DNA of 64,000 bases from Bacteroidota bacterium (GTDB lineage: Bacteria > Bacteroidota > Bacteroidia > AKYH767-A > 2013-40CM-41-45), in NCBI GenBank assembly GCA_016720935.1, contig JADKJP010000005.1:372001-436000 (forward strand), given 5' to 3'. A model generated the notes under the pieces. That model was not told where the DNA came from, ran no database searches, and worked only from the letters and a program-made list of their open reading frames with translations. Below are positions 34,477 through 43,640 of the stretch, piece by piece (position 1 is the stretch's first letter; each line of letters starts with the position of its first letter). Made by a program: the position numbers and the translations under genes.

Positions 34477-36138
34477 TTAATTGATAAATTGATCGGTTTC
34501 GATCTTATAAATTCTGATTCCGGTATTCTCATCGTGGATTATAGGATAAACACCCTGATTTTCTCCTTCTGTCCACGCTTCGTTTTTCCATGAAAACAAA
34601 AACTGAATATTGTTTTTCTTTAGTTCTTCAAATTGCTCGTCAATTGTTTTGTGCGTCTCCAATTGACCATAATAATGCAAGGGTAAAAAAGAGGTGACAA
34701 AAAGCGAGGATGCATAATAGTTTCTTTCCGGTGAATCATTGCGGAGCGATGCCATATTTCCTGATAGGAAATGCTCCTCTTTCATTTTTTGACAGAATGA
34801 TTTGAGCAGGTTATCTTCCCTGTACATAATTGCCATCGTTTGCGCAGGATGAGTAATCGCTTTTCCTAACCAGAGTGCCGACACTTCTTTATCCTCTCCG
34901 AATAATATTTCTTTGACCGGGCGTTTCATCGCCACAAGAAGCATGAGGAAGAACAAAACCGGAAAAATTATTCTTCGAGTACCTTTTTCTGACATCTCCT
35001 GTACCATCCATGCGCTCATCAACATCATGATCCAGGTACACACCCATATATAACGTGTATGAACTAGAATAAGACTGTAACCACCATAAATGCAAAGCAT
35101 GGAAAGAAACAGAAAAAGTATCAACCGGTTATTTAAAATATTTTTATATCCCTTTTTAAAAAAATAAATGATGAAAATTATTAAAAAGAAAATTCCGGCT
35201 TGTCTTCGAAAATCAAAGTAATAAATGGAGAGAATATTCCTCTTCAATACACGAAACCACAGCTTCAGATCTTCCTTATTGCCGAATGGATGCAGTTGAT
35301 GCAATGAAACAACATCCCCGGGCGCCTCCCATGCGCTCGCGGAAAGTGAATCAGGCGGAGCGATCAGTCCACCTGTCAATACCGGCAATTGCACTTGCTC
35401 TCCGGGCATTGGCGCAACCTCTTTTGTAAAATTAAACGCAGTTGATTTACTTAAGGTGAGTGTGTTGTATTTCACACTGAGCAATACTATCCAGGGTGCG
35501 GAGATAAGAGCAAAAATCATTAGAGACAAGCCGGCCTTTTTCCAGATGATGTGATCCTTTGTCGACCAGTAACGGATGATTCCTGAAATCAGCATTAAGG
35601 CAATAAACAATGGAAAGCCAAATGCTTTGGAATAATACAAGAAGGCTCCGAAAACACCGGAGACAAGTGCTGATCCGTAACCTACAAGCCACGAGCCTTC
35701 AGACAAATTCAGTATTAAAAAAATAAAAACTGTAAGGAACAGTAAGTCGGCAGTAGGATTTAATTGTGCGTATGAAATTACAAAAGGAATTATTCCTGCC
35801 TGTACCAACAGCAGAAGAATTCCTTTCAGTCCGGTTTTTCGTGTGAGTAAAAACCATCCATACAGGGCAAAACCTCCGATAATAAGTTGTGTAATTTTCA
35901 ACGCAATGATTCCATTTAAGCCAATGCTTATGGGTAATGCGAGCAACCAACTGAATAGCGGACTCCAATATGCATTGGGAGCTAATGACCAGTTCAGTGT
36001 CGCGTATTTCTTTGCGATAGACAGGTATTGATAGGAATCGGGATTATTGACGTACCAAATTGTAAAACACATGCAAAGCACACTCCCCAGGAAGTATAAA
36101 AACAATAAAGAAATGAGTGTTTTCCTCGGATTTGGCAC
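34477..36138 (-). CDS. GT-C type membrane glycosyltransferase-like protein
   Basis: A 553-residue polytopic protein with about eleven helices. The first loop contains NNPDSYQYLSIAKKY, whose Asp is placed like the catalytic acid of GT-C (ArnT/PMT, family 39-like) enzymes using lipid-phosphate sugars. The middle carries QLNPTADLLFLTVFIFLIL and a GAFLYYSKAFGFPLFIAL segment; a soluble C-terminal domain of about 130 residues faces the periplasm. Donor and acceptor are unknown. The start is a GTG at 36138; the next in-frame ATG would delete helix 1. It converges with the secreted hypothetical gene. Confidence 0.78.
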   Translation of the reverse strand: MPNPRKTLISLLFLYFLGSVLCMCFTIWYVNNPDSYQYLSIAKKYATLNWSLAPNAYWSPLFSWLLALPISIGLNGIIALKITQLIIGGFALYGWFLLTRKTGLKGILLLLVQAGIIPFVISYAQLNPTADLLFLTVFIFLILNLSEGSWLVGYGSALVSGVFGAFLYYSKAFGFPLFIALMLISGIIRYWSTKDHIIWKKAGLSLMIFALISAPWIVLLSVKYNTLTLSKSTAFNFTKEVAPMPGEQVQLPVLTGGLIAPPDSLSASAWEAPGDVVSLHQLHPFGNKEDLKLWFRVLKRNILSIYYFDFRRQAGIFFLIIFIIYFFKKGYKNILNNRLILFLFLSMLCIYGGYSLILVHTRYIWVCTWIMMLMSAWMVQEMSEKGTRRIIFPVLFFLMLLVAMKRPVKEILFGEDKEVSALWLGKAITHPAQTMAIMYREDNLLKSFCQKMKEEHFLSGNMASLRNDSPERNYYASSLFVTSFLPLHYYGQLETHKTIDEQFEELKKNNIQFLFSWKNEAWTEGENQGVYPIIHDENTGIRIYKIETDQFIN

Positions 36139-36212
36139 CTGATTCGGGTACTTAATTGCCTTTTACAAGGTCGGGCTTGATGTGCAAAGTATAAAATTTC
36201 AAGGCTTTTCGC

Positions 36213-36220
36213 TACCTTTG
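36213..36220 (+). promoter_or_regulatory. -7 element of the ALDH7 gene
   Basis: TACCTTTG (TAnnTTTG) lies 19 bases before the ATG at 36240; the leader would be about 15 bases. Confidence 0.5.
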
Positions 36221-36239
36221 CACCGCTAAATTTCAATCT

Positions 36240-37811
36240 ATGAAAACCGATACTATCGTCGCCAATGAATACGGAATTGCCGACGTCCTGAAAACTCTGG
36301 GGATTAAAGAAACCAATGCCGGTGCCTGTACAGGAACCCAATGGTTTGATACAAAAGGTGAGATTATTGAATCCTATTCACCTGCTGATGGCGCCTTGAT
36401 TGGTAAAATCAAACAAGCAACTGCTGATGATTATGAAAAAATCATCAAAACTGCTGAAGCCGCTTTCAAAACCTGGAGGATGATGCCTGCTCCAAAAAGA
36501 GGTGAAATTGTCCGACAAATCGGTGATCAATTGCGTCAATACAAAGAACCTCTTGGTAAGCTCGTTTCCTATGAAATGGGTAAAATTTACCAGGAAGGAT
36601 TAGGAGAAGTTCAGGAGATGATTGACATCTGTGATTTTGCTGTGGGTTTATCCCGACAGCTCCATGGATTCACGATGCATAGCGAACGTCCGAAACACAG
36701 AATGTACGAACAATACCATCCGCTTGGTATTGTCGGTGTGATTTCAGCCTTCAACTTCCCTGTTGCTGTCTGGTCCTGGAATGCGATGCTGGCAATGGTT
36801 TGCGGTGATGTGGTTGTATGGAAGCCAAGTTCTAAAGTAATGCTTTGTGCTATCGCGGTTCACAACATTATTGTCGATGTTCTAAAAAAGAATAATGTTC
36901 CTGAAGGTGTTGTCAATCTCGTTGCCGGCGGATCAAAATATGTGGGAGATAATTTCCTTGCTGACAAACGCGTGCCACTTATTTCCGCTACCGGTTCCAC
37001 ACGAGTAGGAAAGCGAGTTGGTGCAATCGTTGGCGAACGTCTTGGTCGTAGCTTGCTTGAACTGGGAGGAAACAACGCGATTATCATTACTGAAAATGCA
37101 GATCTTGACATGGCCTTGCGTGCCGTTCTTTTTGGCTCAGTAGGAACTGCCGGTCAACGCTGTACTTCAACACGTCGTTTGATCATTCATGAATCTGTTT
37201 ATGAAACCTTCAAATCAAAACTGGTAAAAGCCTACGGGCATATTCCGATCGGCCATCCGCTGGATTCAAAAACACTGGTTGGTCCGCTCATCGACAAAGG
37301 TGCGGTTCAGGATTTCCTGAATGCAATTGAAAATGTAAAAAAACAAGGTGGAAAAATTCTCCTTGGCGGAAGCGTGGTAACCGGTGACGGTTATGAAAGC
37401 GGATGCTACGTGAACCCTTGTATCGCTGAAGTAAACGGCAACCTGGACATCGTTTGCCACGAAACATTCGCTCCATTGCTGTATTTGATGAAATACAAAA
37501 ACATGGATGAAGCAATTGAATTACACAACGGCGTACCACAAGGATTATCATCAGCTATCTTCTCAAGAAATATGCTTGAAACCGAACGCTTCCTTTCTCA
37601 CGAAGGTAGCGACTGCGGTATCGCTAATGTGAACATCGGAACATCCGGTGCTGAAATCGGTGGCGCTTTCGGTGGTGAAAAAGAAACTGGTGGTGGTCGT
37701 GAATCAGGTTCCGACTCCTGGAAAGTATATATGCGCCGACAAACGAATACGATCAACTTTAGCACTGAACTTCCGCTTGCTCAGGGAATTAAATTTGATA
37801 CAGGAGAATAA
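36240..37811 (+). CDS. ALDH7-family aldehyde dehydrogenase (aminoadipate-semialdehyde type)
   Basis: A 523-residue NAD-dependent aldehyde dehydrogenase. The fold is full length: FNFPVAVWSWNAMLAMVCGDVVVWKPSSKV (coenzyme loop), SATGSTRVGKRVGAIV, the catalytic glutamate in LLELGGNNAI and the catalytic cysteine in GTAGQRCTSTRRL. The overall sequence is closest to ALDH7 (antiquitin), which oxidises alpha-aminoadipate-6-semialdehyde in lysine breakdown; the C-terminal GAFGGEKETGGGRESGSDSWKVYMRRQTNTINFS supports this. Transcribed alone with a TAnnTTTG promoter and a terminator at 37827-37864. Confidence 0.93.
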   Translation: MKTDTIVANEYGIADVLKTLGIKETNAGACTGTQWFDTKGEIIESYSPADGALIGKIKQATADDYEKIIKTAEAAFKTWRMMPAPKRGEIVRQIGDQLRQYKEPLGKLVSYEMGKIYQEGLGEVQEMIDICDFAVGLSRQLHGFTMHSERPKHRMYEQYHPLGIVGVISAFNFPVAVWSWNAMLAMVCGDVVVWKPSSKVMLCAIAVHNIIVDVLKKNNVPEGVVNLVAGGSKYVGDNFLADKRVPLISATGSTRVGKRVGAIVGERLGRSLLELGGNNAIIITENADLDMALRAVLFGSVGTAGQRCTSTRRLIIHESVYETFKSKLVKAYGHIPIGHPLDSKTLVGPLIDKGAVQDFLNAIENVKKQGGKILLGGSVVTGDGYESGCYVNPCIAEVNGNLDIVCHETFAPLLYLMKYKNMDEAIELHNGVPQGLSSAIFSRNMLETERFLSHEGSDCGIANVNIGTSGAEIGGAFGGEKETGGGRESGSDSWKVYMRRQTNTINFSTELPLAQGIKFDTGE

Positions 37812-37826
37812 AATTAATTTCTGCTT

Positions 37827-37864
37827 AAAAAAAAAGATGCCAGTAATCACTGGCATCTTTTTTT
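37827..37864. terminator. Bidirectional terminator between ALDH7 and a cargo gene
   Basis: A strong stem (AAAGATGCCAGT with ACTGGCATCTTT, core 37833-37858) has A-runs on one side and T-runs on the other, so it can serve both the plus-strand ALDH gene and the minus-strand gene ending at 37895. Confidence 0.88.
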
Positions 37865-37894
37865 ATTTATATACCCAACTTATTTATCCCGATC

Positions 37895-39517
37895 TTAATC
37901 CATTATTATTATTTTGCCCTGCCACGATAAAGCGCCACAGTTGATTCTGCCATAATAAATTCCATCAGATAATCCTTTAAGCTGAATTTTCCCATTGGGC
38001 ACTCCGGTAATATCATGAACCAGCACAATCTCCCCATGCACATCTGTCAGGATAAATTGTGCAGGATTATTTGTAAATGAATTATCAAAATTATAATACA
38101 ATGCGTTTGTAACCGGATTCGGATAGACGCTGCCGGTCAAAGAAAAATCAAGATCATTAACATTCATGAGTGTAGAACAAATTGTGGTGTCAGCGCTTCC
38201 GTGGTTTTCCGGCAGAGGCAATGATGAAACATTTATAATCAGAGTGTCAGCAACGGTTGGTCCTGAAATTATATTAATGGTGCTTGGCAGTCTTCTGAAA
38301 ACCGGATTCAGTTGATTACAATTGCCACCCGGGTCCAGTGATGATATTTCAACAGCGATATCAAACCAACCGGTAACTGAATAATCCGTAATTCCACTTA
38401 GCATTACCACGGAATTTTCAAGCAATTCAAAAGAATAGGCATCCTCCTCCTGTCCGGCATTTCCCCATGCCCAATTTCCAATTAAATTACCGGATGTGTC
38501 CACCTGCATCAGCATCATGTCATTGAGTCCGGTGATGTCAACCGAGGAAGTGCTACCACAAAACAAATATGTTCCGTCTTGCAAAATTTTCATATCAAAA
38601 GCGTGATCGTCCCCTTGCTCACCATAAGTATAAATCCATCTCATGTTACCTACACTATCTGTACGAATTAAAAGCGCGTCATTGATGACGAGATTATCAG
38701 CATTGGTTGCTCCGGCAATTATGAACCCATGATCCTGAGTTTCCAATACACGACTCAAAGAACATTTCGAAAACGCAGGAGATGTATTGTATTTTTTTGA
38801 CCACAAGAAATTTCCAATGCTGTCAATTTTTACAAGATATACTGAACTGTAATAATTTCCCACGCGTGAATTTCCTCCTATCAGATAACCCCCATCCGAT
38901 GTTCGTTCCGCATGTATCGGTATGTCGAATTCATTGGTACCATAAGTATGGTTCCATAATACATCCCCGTTAAGATCAAGACGGATAACCGCGAAATCAT
39001 AGTCGGTCCCGTTATCTGTTTCACAAATTAAAAGGAAGCCTCCGGGAACCGAACGAATACAATGCGCGACTTCAGATCCCGTGATGGTATATCTTTTTTT
39101 CCATAATACATTTCCGGAATCGTCAATCTTGAAAACTTCGAGTTCATTGGGAAAGTTGGGCAATTTTCTGATCGTCCCACAAACCACAAATGCGCTATCT
39201 TCGGTTGACTCAACCCAATAAAGTTCTTCCAGACTTGCAGAGCCAACAGTCTTGCTCCACAGTACATTTCCACTGCGATCCAATTTTAGTATATAATTAT
39301 CCGATGTGTCTAGGGTTCCCGAACCAAAGCTTTCTGTAGACCCTACAATGATTACATCTCCGTCTTTTGTAACTGTGCTGTTGTATGCATAATCATTGTT
39401 TCCACCTCCAAAGTTTTTTGTTATGCTTGATAATTGAGCACTCGTTCGATTAAATTGTATCAATAAAGTGACAACCAAAAGAGTTTTGAATACGGAAGAA
39501 TTGATGAATGGGCTCAT
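37895..39517 (-). CDS. T9SS cargo protein with propeller-like repeats
   Basis: A 540-residue secreted protein (signal peptide ending RTSAQ). About seven repeats of ~50 residues follow, each like DGDVIIVGSTES-DNYILKLDRSGNVLWSKTVGSASLEE, as in delta-60-type or beta-propeller proteins; the pattern KxDSxGNxLWxK recurs. The C-terminus is a T9SS type A sorting domain (LTGSVYPNPVTNALYYNF to the end). It is most likely secreted or attached to the cell surface; ligand or activity cannot be read from the sequence. It shares a terminator with the ALDH gene. Confidence 0.88.
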   Translation of the reverse strand: MSPFINSSVFKTLLVVTLLIQFNRTSAQLSSITKNFGGGNNDYAYNSTVTKDGDVIIVGSTESFGSGTLDTSDNYILKLDRSGNVLWSKTVGSASLEELYWVESTEDSAFVVCGTIRKLPNFPNELEVFKIDDSGNVLWKKRYTITGSEVAHCIRSVPGGFLLICETDNGTDYDFAVIRLDLNGDVLWNHTYGTNEFDIPIHAERTSDGGYLIGGNSRVGNYYSSVYLVKIDSIGNFLWSKKYNTSPAFSKCSLSRVLETQDHGFIIAGATNADNLVINDALLIRTDSVGNMRWIYTYGEQGDDHAFDMKILQDGTYLFCGSTSSVDITGLNDMMLMQVDTSGNLIGNWAWGNAGQEEDAYSFELLENSVVMLSGITDYSVTGWFDIAVEISSLDPGGNCNQLNPVFRRLPSTINIISGPTVADTLIINVSSLPLPENHGSADTTICSTLMNVNDLDFSLTGSVYPNPVTNALYYNFDNSFTNNPAQFILTDVHGEIVLVHDITGVPNGKIQLKGLSDGIYYGRINCGALSWQGKIIIMD

Positions 39518-39624
39518 AACGTTTTATACTTCGCACTAAGAAAAGTAAAAAACAGCGTTGCTATTATTAATTCACACTATTTAACACGAACACTAAGATG
39601 AAAAAACAGAAGCTTTGTTAAAAA

Positions 39625-39658
39625 ACCCATTCAGCCGAATAAAAAAGGCTGAATGGGT
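39625..39658 (-). terminator. Intrinsic terminator of the head-GIN lipoprotein gene
   Basis: ACCCATTCAGCC (39625-39636) pairs with GGCTGAATGGGT (39647-39658). On the minus strand TTTTT follows the stem. It lies 43 bases after the stop codon at 39702. Confidence 0.88.
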
Positions 39659-39701
39659 GTACTAAATCGAATAAAATGAAAACCCGAATCACAAATAAAA
39701 A

Positions 39702-40409
39702 TTATTGATGAATCACATTACCTGAGCCGACGATGTGTGTGACTAACCCGGGCGAGCCGGTAAAGTATACATTGCCGCTTCCACTGATTGTCACATCAAG
39801 ATTATCAAAAGCGCTTACCTCACAATCTCCGGAACCGGACACTGTCACTTTTGTGTTTTTACTTTTTAAATTATAACTGCGCACATCTCCTGAACCGGAA
39901 ATGGTATGCTCAGCGTAAACTGAAGCACCACTCAATAAAATATTTCCGGAACCGGAAACTGTGGTACGAACATCCATGGTATCCAGAGCAAGATCTACTT
40001 TTCCTGAACCGCTCAGACTCACATTCATCACACTTCCATTAAGAGTTCCTCTGCTCACAATTGTACCGGAACTCCTCAATTCAACAGTATTGTAAAGTGG
40101 CGAATGTACAGTAACCGTTACCCCATTATGATCATAACGCTGTCTGTAATCACTGAAACGAATAGACAGGCGGCCAGCCAGTACTTCTGTTTCGATTTCC
40201 GGAAGAATATTATCCTCGCCATACATTTCAATAAAACTATTTCCATCCTGGACCAGATTCACTCTGAAATTTTCATCAAGCTCTACTTTTGTAAAAGCAG
40301 GTAGCTCTCTTTGCACAGTTGTAAAATTGCCTGACCCGTTCAATTCCTTTTTGCAAGAGGAAAATGCGAGAATTGTAAAGAATAAAATTGCAGTCTTAAT
40401 TGTTTTCAT
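39702..40409 (-). CDS. DUF2807 head-GIN domain lipoprotein
   Basis: A 235-residue lipoprotein: ATG at 40409, signal peptide with lipobox FSSC. The mature protein starts KKELNGSGNFTTVQRELPAFTKVELDENFRVNLVQDG, then shows a head-GIN (DUF2807, PF10988) beta-helix with SGSG turns about every 20 residues (SLSGSGKV, TVSGSGNI, TISGSGDV, TVSGSGDC, TISGSGNV, HIVGSGNV). Such proteins are common in Bacteroidota; a role in auto-transport or envelope adhesion is suggested but not proven. A GTG 24 bases upstream is in frame but precedes the signal peptide, so I do not use it. Confidence 0.92.
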   Translation of the reverse strand: MKTIKTAILFFTILAFSSCKKELNGSGNFTTVQRELPAFTKVELDENFRVNLVQDGNSFIEMYGEDNILPEIETEVLAGRLSIRFSDYRQRYDHNGVTVTVHSPLYNTVELRSSGTIVSRGTLNGSVMNVSLSGSGKVDLALDTMDVRTTVSGSGNILLSGASVYAEHTISGSGDVRSYNLKSKNTKVTVSGSGDCEVSAFDNLDVTISGSGNVYFTGSPGLVTHIVGSGNVIHQ

Positions 40410-40584
40410 TGTGTGGGGTGGTTTTATGGCCACAAAAATGAAATGTATCCCCCCAACCTGTTCTGGAATTTGCTCGAAACGTAGAAAATTATGTTTGAAA
40501 TGCTGTTTTTTGCCGATCGACCCGAATCCGGAAATAGCTTATTTTAGCACATCTTTGAGTTTTAACTCAAATCACCATGAGTCA

Positions 40585-41028
40585 ATGATAGAAATCAGAG
40601 AAGCAACAATTCATGACATTGATCAAATCGCGTTTCTCTTCGATCAATATCGTATTTTTTACAAAAAGACTTCCGATCCGGAAGGGGCAAAAAAATTTAT
40701 ATCTGATCGATTTAATAAAAAGGAATCTGTAATTTTTATTGCAGTTGATACAATCCAAATTATCGGATTCGTTCAATTGTATCCTCTTTTTTCCTCCACA
40801 CGAATGAAAAGACTTTGGCTTCTGAACGACTTGTTCGTTTCTTCCGAACACCGGGGTTTAGGTTATTCTGTGCAATTGATAGAAAAATGCAAATCCTTTT
40901 GTCTCGAAACAGGAGCTTGCGGTTTAATTCTTGAAACTGCGATTGATAATGCAATTGGAAACAACTTGTACCCCGGAACCGGCTTTACACTTGACAAAGA
41001 GTTTAACCGGTATTATTGGGACGTGTGA
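40585..41028 (+). CDS. GNAT family N-acetyltransferase
   Basis: A 147-residue GNAT protein. I start at the ATG at 40585, because the in-frame sequence before it overlaps the divergent lipoprotein gene and shows no conserved features. The acetyl-CoA pyrophosphate loop is near LNDLFVSSEHRGLGYSVQLIEKC (R-x-x-G-x-G-like, here HRGLGYS), followed by LILETAIDNAIGNNLYPGTGFTLDKEFNRYYWD, the usual last strands. It acetylates an unknown small molecule or protein N-terminus in the cytoplasm. Confidence 0.88.
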   Translation: MIEIREATIHDIDQIAFLFDQYRIFYKKTSDPEGAKKFISDRFNKKESVIFIAVDTIQIIGFVQLYPLFSSTRMKRLWLLNDLFVSSEHRGLGYSVQLIEKCKSFCLETGACGLILETAIDNAIGNNLYPGTGFTLDKEFNRYYWDV

Positions 41029-41089
41029 TAATTGAACGGAAATTTCTAACTATGATTTTCAAAAAATAAATTCAGCAGCCCTATTTTCT

Positions 41090-41097
41090 TAAATTTG
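41090..41097 (+). promoter_or_regulatory. -7 element before the TlpA-like gene
   Basis: TAAATTTG (TAnnTTTG) ends 5 bases before the ATG at 41103, again suggesting a near-leaderless transcript. Confidence 0.5.
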
Positions 41098-41102
41098 TTT
41101 TC

Positions 41103-42302
41103 ATGAATAAATACCTTCTCATTGTTTTATTGTTCTGCAGTCAATTTACCAAAGGACAAATCCTATCCGGAATGTGGAGAGGGGAAATTGAGCTAAACGA
41201 CTCTACAGTTTTACCTTTTAATTTTCAGGCATTCAGTCGGAATCTGGACATTATGAATGGTGAAGAACGAATTCATGTCAAAGACATCACCGTAGTCAAC
41301 GACTCCGTTTTAATTCAACTTCCGGTTTTCAATTCTGAGTTTCGATGTAAAATGACAGACAAAACTCTCCGGGGATATTTTTTCAATTACACACGAAAAA
41401 CTAACAACATCCTGTCATTTAATGCCACACAAAATTTATCTTACCGTTTCACTGAGCACCCTGTTCCACCTCGTTCCAATCTTAGTGGTCGCTGGGAAGT
41501 TATATTCGACGATGAAGATCCTGGGTCAAAAATGGCTGTAGGCATTTTTCAGCAACACGAAAATTCTCTTACCGGTACTTTTCTGACAACAACGGGCGAC
41601 TATCGTTATCTCGAAGGGGAAGTATCTGGAAATAAACTATCATTGTCAGCCTTTGATGGCTCTCATGCTTTTCTCTTTTATGCTACGATCCTTGAGAATG
41701 GAACCTTGCGCGGCGATTTTTATTCGGGATCCCATTTTCATGAAACCTGGAGCGCTTTCCGTAATGATAGTGCGGAACTTCCCGATGCAGAATCACTCAC
41801 GTTTATAAAACCGGGATATGATAAGTTGAATTTTAAATTTCCTGATGAGAATGGCGACTCTATCTCAATAAGTGATTCACGATTTCAAAACAAAGTTGTA
41901 ATTGTAACACTCACTGGAACCTGGTGTCCAAACTGTATGGATGAGACGAAATTTCTGGTTGATTTTTATTCACAATACAGATCAAAAAGCGTTGAAATTA
42001 TAGCACTCGATTTTGAAAGAGTCCTCGATTCCGCATCGGTAAAACGCAGTATTGATAAATTAAAAAAACAAATGGGAGTTGAATATCCGGTTTTGTTTGC
42101 CGGCACAAATGACAGAACATCCGCAGCCAAAAGCCTGCCAATGCTAAATCACATTCTAGGCTATCCAACTACAATTTTTATTGATAAAAAAGGAAATGTT
42201 AGAAAAATTCACACCGGATTTTCCGGACCTGCAACCGGCAATGATTATACTCGGTTCAAAGAATCATTTATTCGGTTCATTGACAAATTAATTGCAGAAT
42301 AA
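41103..42302 (+). CDS. Secreted TlpA-type thioredoxin-fold protein with lipocalin-like N-domain
   Basis: A 399-residue exported protein (signal peptide to about residue 19). The first part (about 20-225) consists of two similar beta-rich blocks of lipocalin/SH3 type: ILSGMWRGEIELNDSTVLPF and LSGRWEVIFDDEDPGSKM, with repeated LTGTF- and LRGDF-like strands. The C-terminal part is a TlpA/ResA-like thioredoxin with WCPNC (CxxC, about residue 280) and a cis-proline (GYPTTIFIDKKGNVRKIHTGF). Such proteins reduce disulfides, often for cytochrome c maturation. The combination with two leading beta domains is less usual. Confidence 0.85.
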   Translation: MNKYLLIVLLFCSQFTKGQILSGMWRGEIELNDSTVLPFNFQAFSRNLDIMNGEERIHVKDITVVNDSVLIQLPVFNSEFRCKMTDKTLRGYFFNYTRKTNNILSFNATQNLSYRFTEHPVPPRSNLSGRWEVIFDDEDPGSKMAVGIFQQHENSLTGTFLTTTGDYRYLEGEVSGNKLSLSAFDGSHAFLFYATILENGTLRGDFYSGSHFHETWSAFRNDSAELPDAESLTFIKPGYDKLNFKFPDENGDSISISDSRFQNKVVIVTLTGTWCPNCMDETKFLVDFYSQYRSKSVEIIALDFERVLDSASVKRSIDKLKKQMGVEYPVLFAGTNDRTSAAKSLPMLNHILGYPTTIFIDKKGNVRKIHTGFSGPATGNDYTRFKESFIRFIDKLIAE

Positions 42303-42435
42303 TCTATCTTTCAAAGGTCGTTTATTTTACTTTTTTCAAACATATTTCCTGAAATTAATTTTCAAATGCGGATTCTTCTCAATCTTCATTTGAGGGCAAA
42401 ATAATATTTGTATCTTACGGTCATATAATCTCTAA

Positions 42436-43521
42436 ATGGCCAAGGTAACATTCAACAACAAAAACAGCGTCTTCTATGATTCTCTCAAAACCAAGGTCGA
42501 TGCCTACTTCAAAACAAAAAATATAGCACGTACAGGTAATATTCATCTTTTCATAAAAACATTAGTTCTGGTACCACTGGCAGTAGTAATTTATTACACA
42601 CTGCTTTTTATACAACCTTCCGTAATTCCTTCACTCCTTTTGTGTGGAGTGTTGGGACTAACACTTGCCAGTATTGGCTTTAATGTGATGCACGATGCCT
42701 GTCATGGAAGTTATTCTTCCCGGAAATGGGTCAATGAAATTATGGGGCTCTCCCTGAATTTTCTGGGTGGAAATGCTTTTATCTGGAAAATCAAACATAA
42801 CGTGATTCACCATACATACACCAATGTGGATGGTGTGGATGATGACATTGCTAAAATGCCTTTGATCAGACAATGTAGTTCACAAAAATGGATGCCCGCT
42901 CATCGGTATCAGCATTGGTACAGCCTGGGTATTTATGCCCTGTCTTCTTTTCTCTGGATCATGCTCATGGATTACATGAAGTATTTTTCGAAGAAAGTTT
43001 ACACTACTCCAATTCATAAAATTCCCGTTCGCGAACATATTATTTTCTGGGTAAGTAAAATATTATACATCGCATTTTACATCGCCCTGCCGATTTATAT
43101 GGTGGGCTGGCTTCCATGGTTAACCGGCTTCTTCGTGATGCACGGAACAATGGGACTTGCACTGGCTATCGTTTTTCAGCTTGCTCACGTAGTTGAAGAT
43201 GTTTCTTTCGTCGATGCACATGCGCCTGCCGTCAAAATTGACGAAGAATGGGCAGTACATCAAATTCGTACAACGGCTGATTTTGCTACTGATAACAAAC
43301 TTATTTCCTGGCTTCTTGGTGGTTTGAATTTTCAAATTGAACACCACCTTTTCCCGAAAATCAGCCATGTGCATTACCCGGCTATTCGCGCGATCGTAAA
43401 AGATGTTTGTGATGAGCATGGTTTACGACACGTCGACTATCCAACGATGGGTTCAGCGATCAATTCCCACTTCAGATTCATGAAGTCACTTGGGCAAAAC
43501 GAAACCAGGGTGCTCGCTTAA
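42436..43521 (+). CDS. Membrane fatty acid (acyl-CoA/lipid) desaturase
   Basis: A 361-residue integral membrane di-iron desaturase. The three histidine boxes are intact: HDACHGS (about 89), HNVIHHTYTN (about 121) and QIEHHLFP (about 298); QLAHVVEDV adds a further iron-ligand region. Four membrane helices flank them. The sequence is of the fatty acid desaturase (PF00487) type used by Bacteroidota for front-end or delta-type desaturation, supporting fluidity control. Substrate position is uncertain. It is transcribed alone. Confidence 0.92.
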   Translation: MAKVTFNNKNSVFYDSLKTKVDAYFKTKNIARTGNIHLFIKTLVLVPLAVVIYYTLLFIQPSVIPSLLLCGVLGLTLASIGFNVMHDACHGSYSSRKWVNEIMGLSLNFLGGNAFIWKIKHNVIHHTYTNVDGVDDDIAKMPLIRQCSSQKWMPAHRYQHWYSLGIYALSSFLWIMLMDYMKYFSKKVYTTPIHKIPVREHIIFWVSKILYIAFYIALPIYMVGWLPWLTGFFVMHGTMGLALAIVFQLAHVVEDVSFVDAHAPAVKIDEEWAVHQIRTTADFATDNKLISWLLGGLNFQIEHHLFPKISHVHYPAIRAIVKDVCDEHGLRHVDYPTMGSAINSHFRFMKSLGQNETRVLA

Positions 43522-43528
43522 TTGCTTA

Positions 43529-43571
43529 CCCGGCTTTTATCGGGCCAATTGCCTTCTGCACTGGCAATTTT
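43529..43571 (+). terminator. Candidate double hairpin after the desaturase gene
   Basis: CCCG/CGGG (around 43529-43544) and AATTGCC/GGCAATT (43547-43553 with 43563-43569) form two small stems followed by TTTAAC. It is a possible weak terminator. Confidence 0.35.
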
Positions 43572-43640
43572 AACTTCATCATAACTAAATTCGTCAGCGG
43601 AATTTTCTTTCATTTGATCCCTTGAACTAAAATCGGGCAA

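Noticed and set aside
40327..40584. An 86-residue N-terminal extension of the GNAT protein
   Set aside because: It overlaps the divergent head-GIN gene and its promoter region and shows no conserved sequence; the ATG at 40585 starts the real domain.
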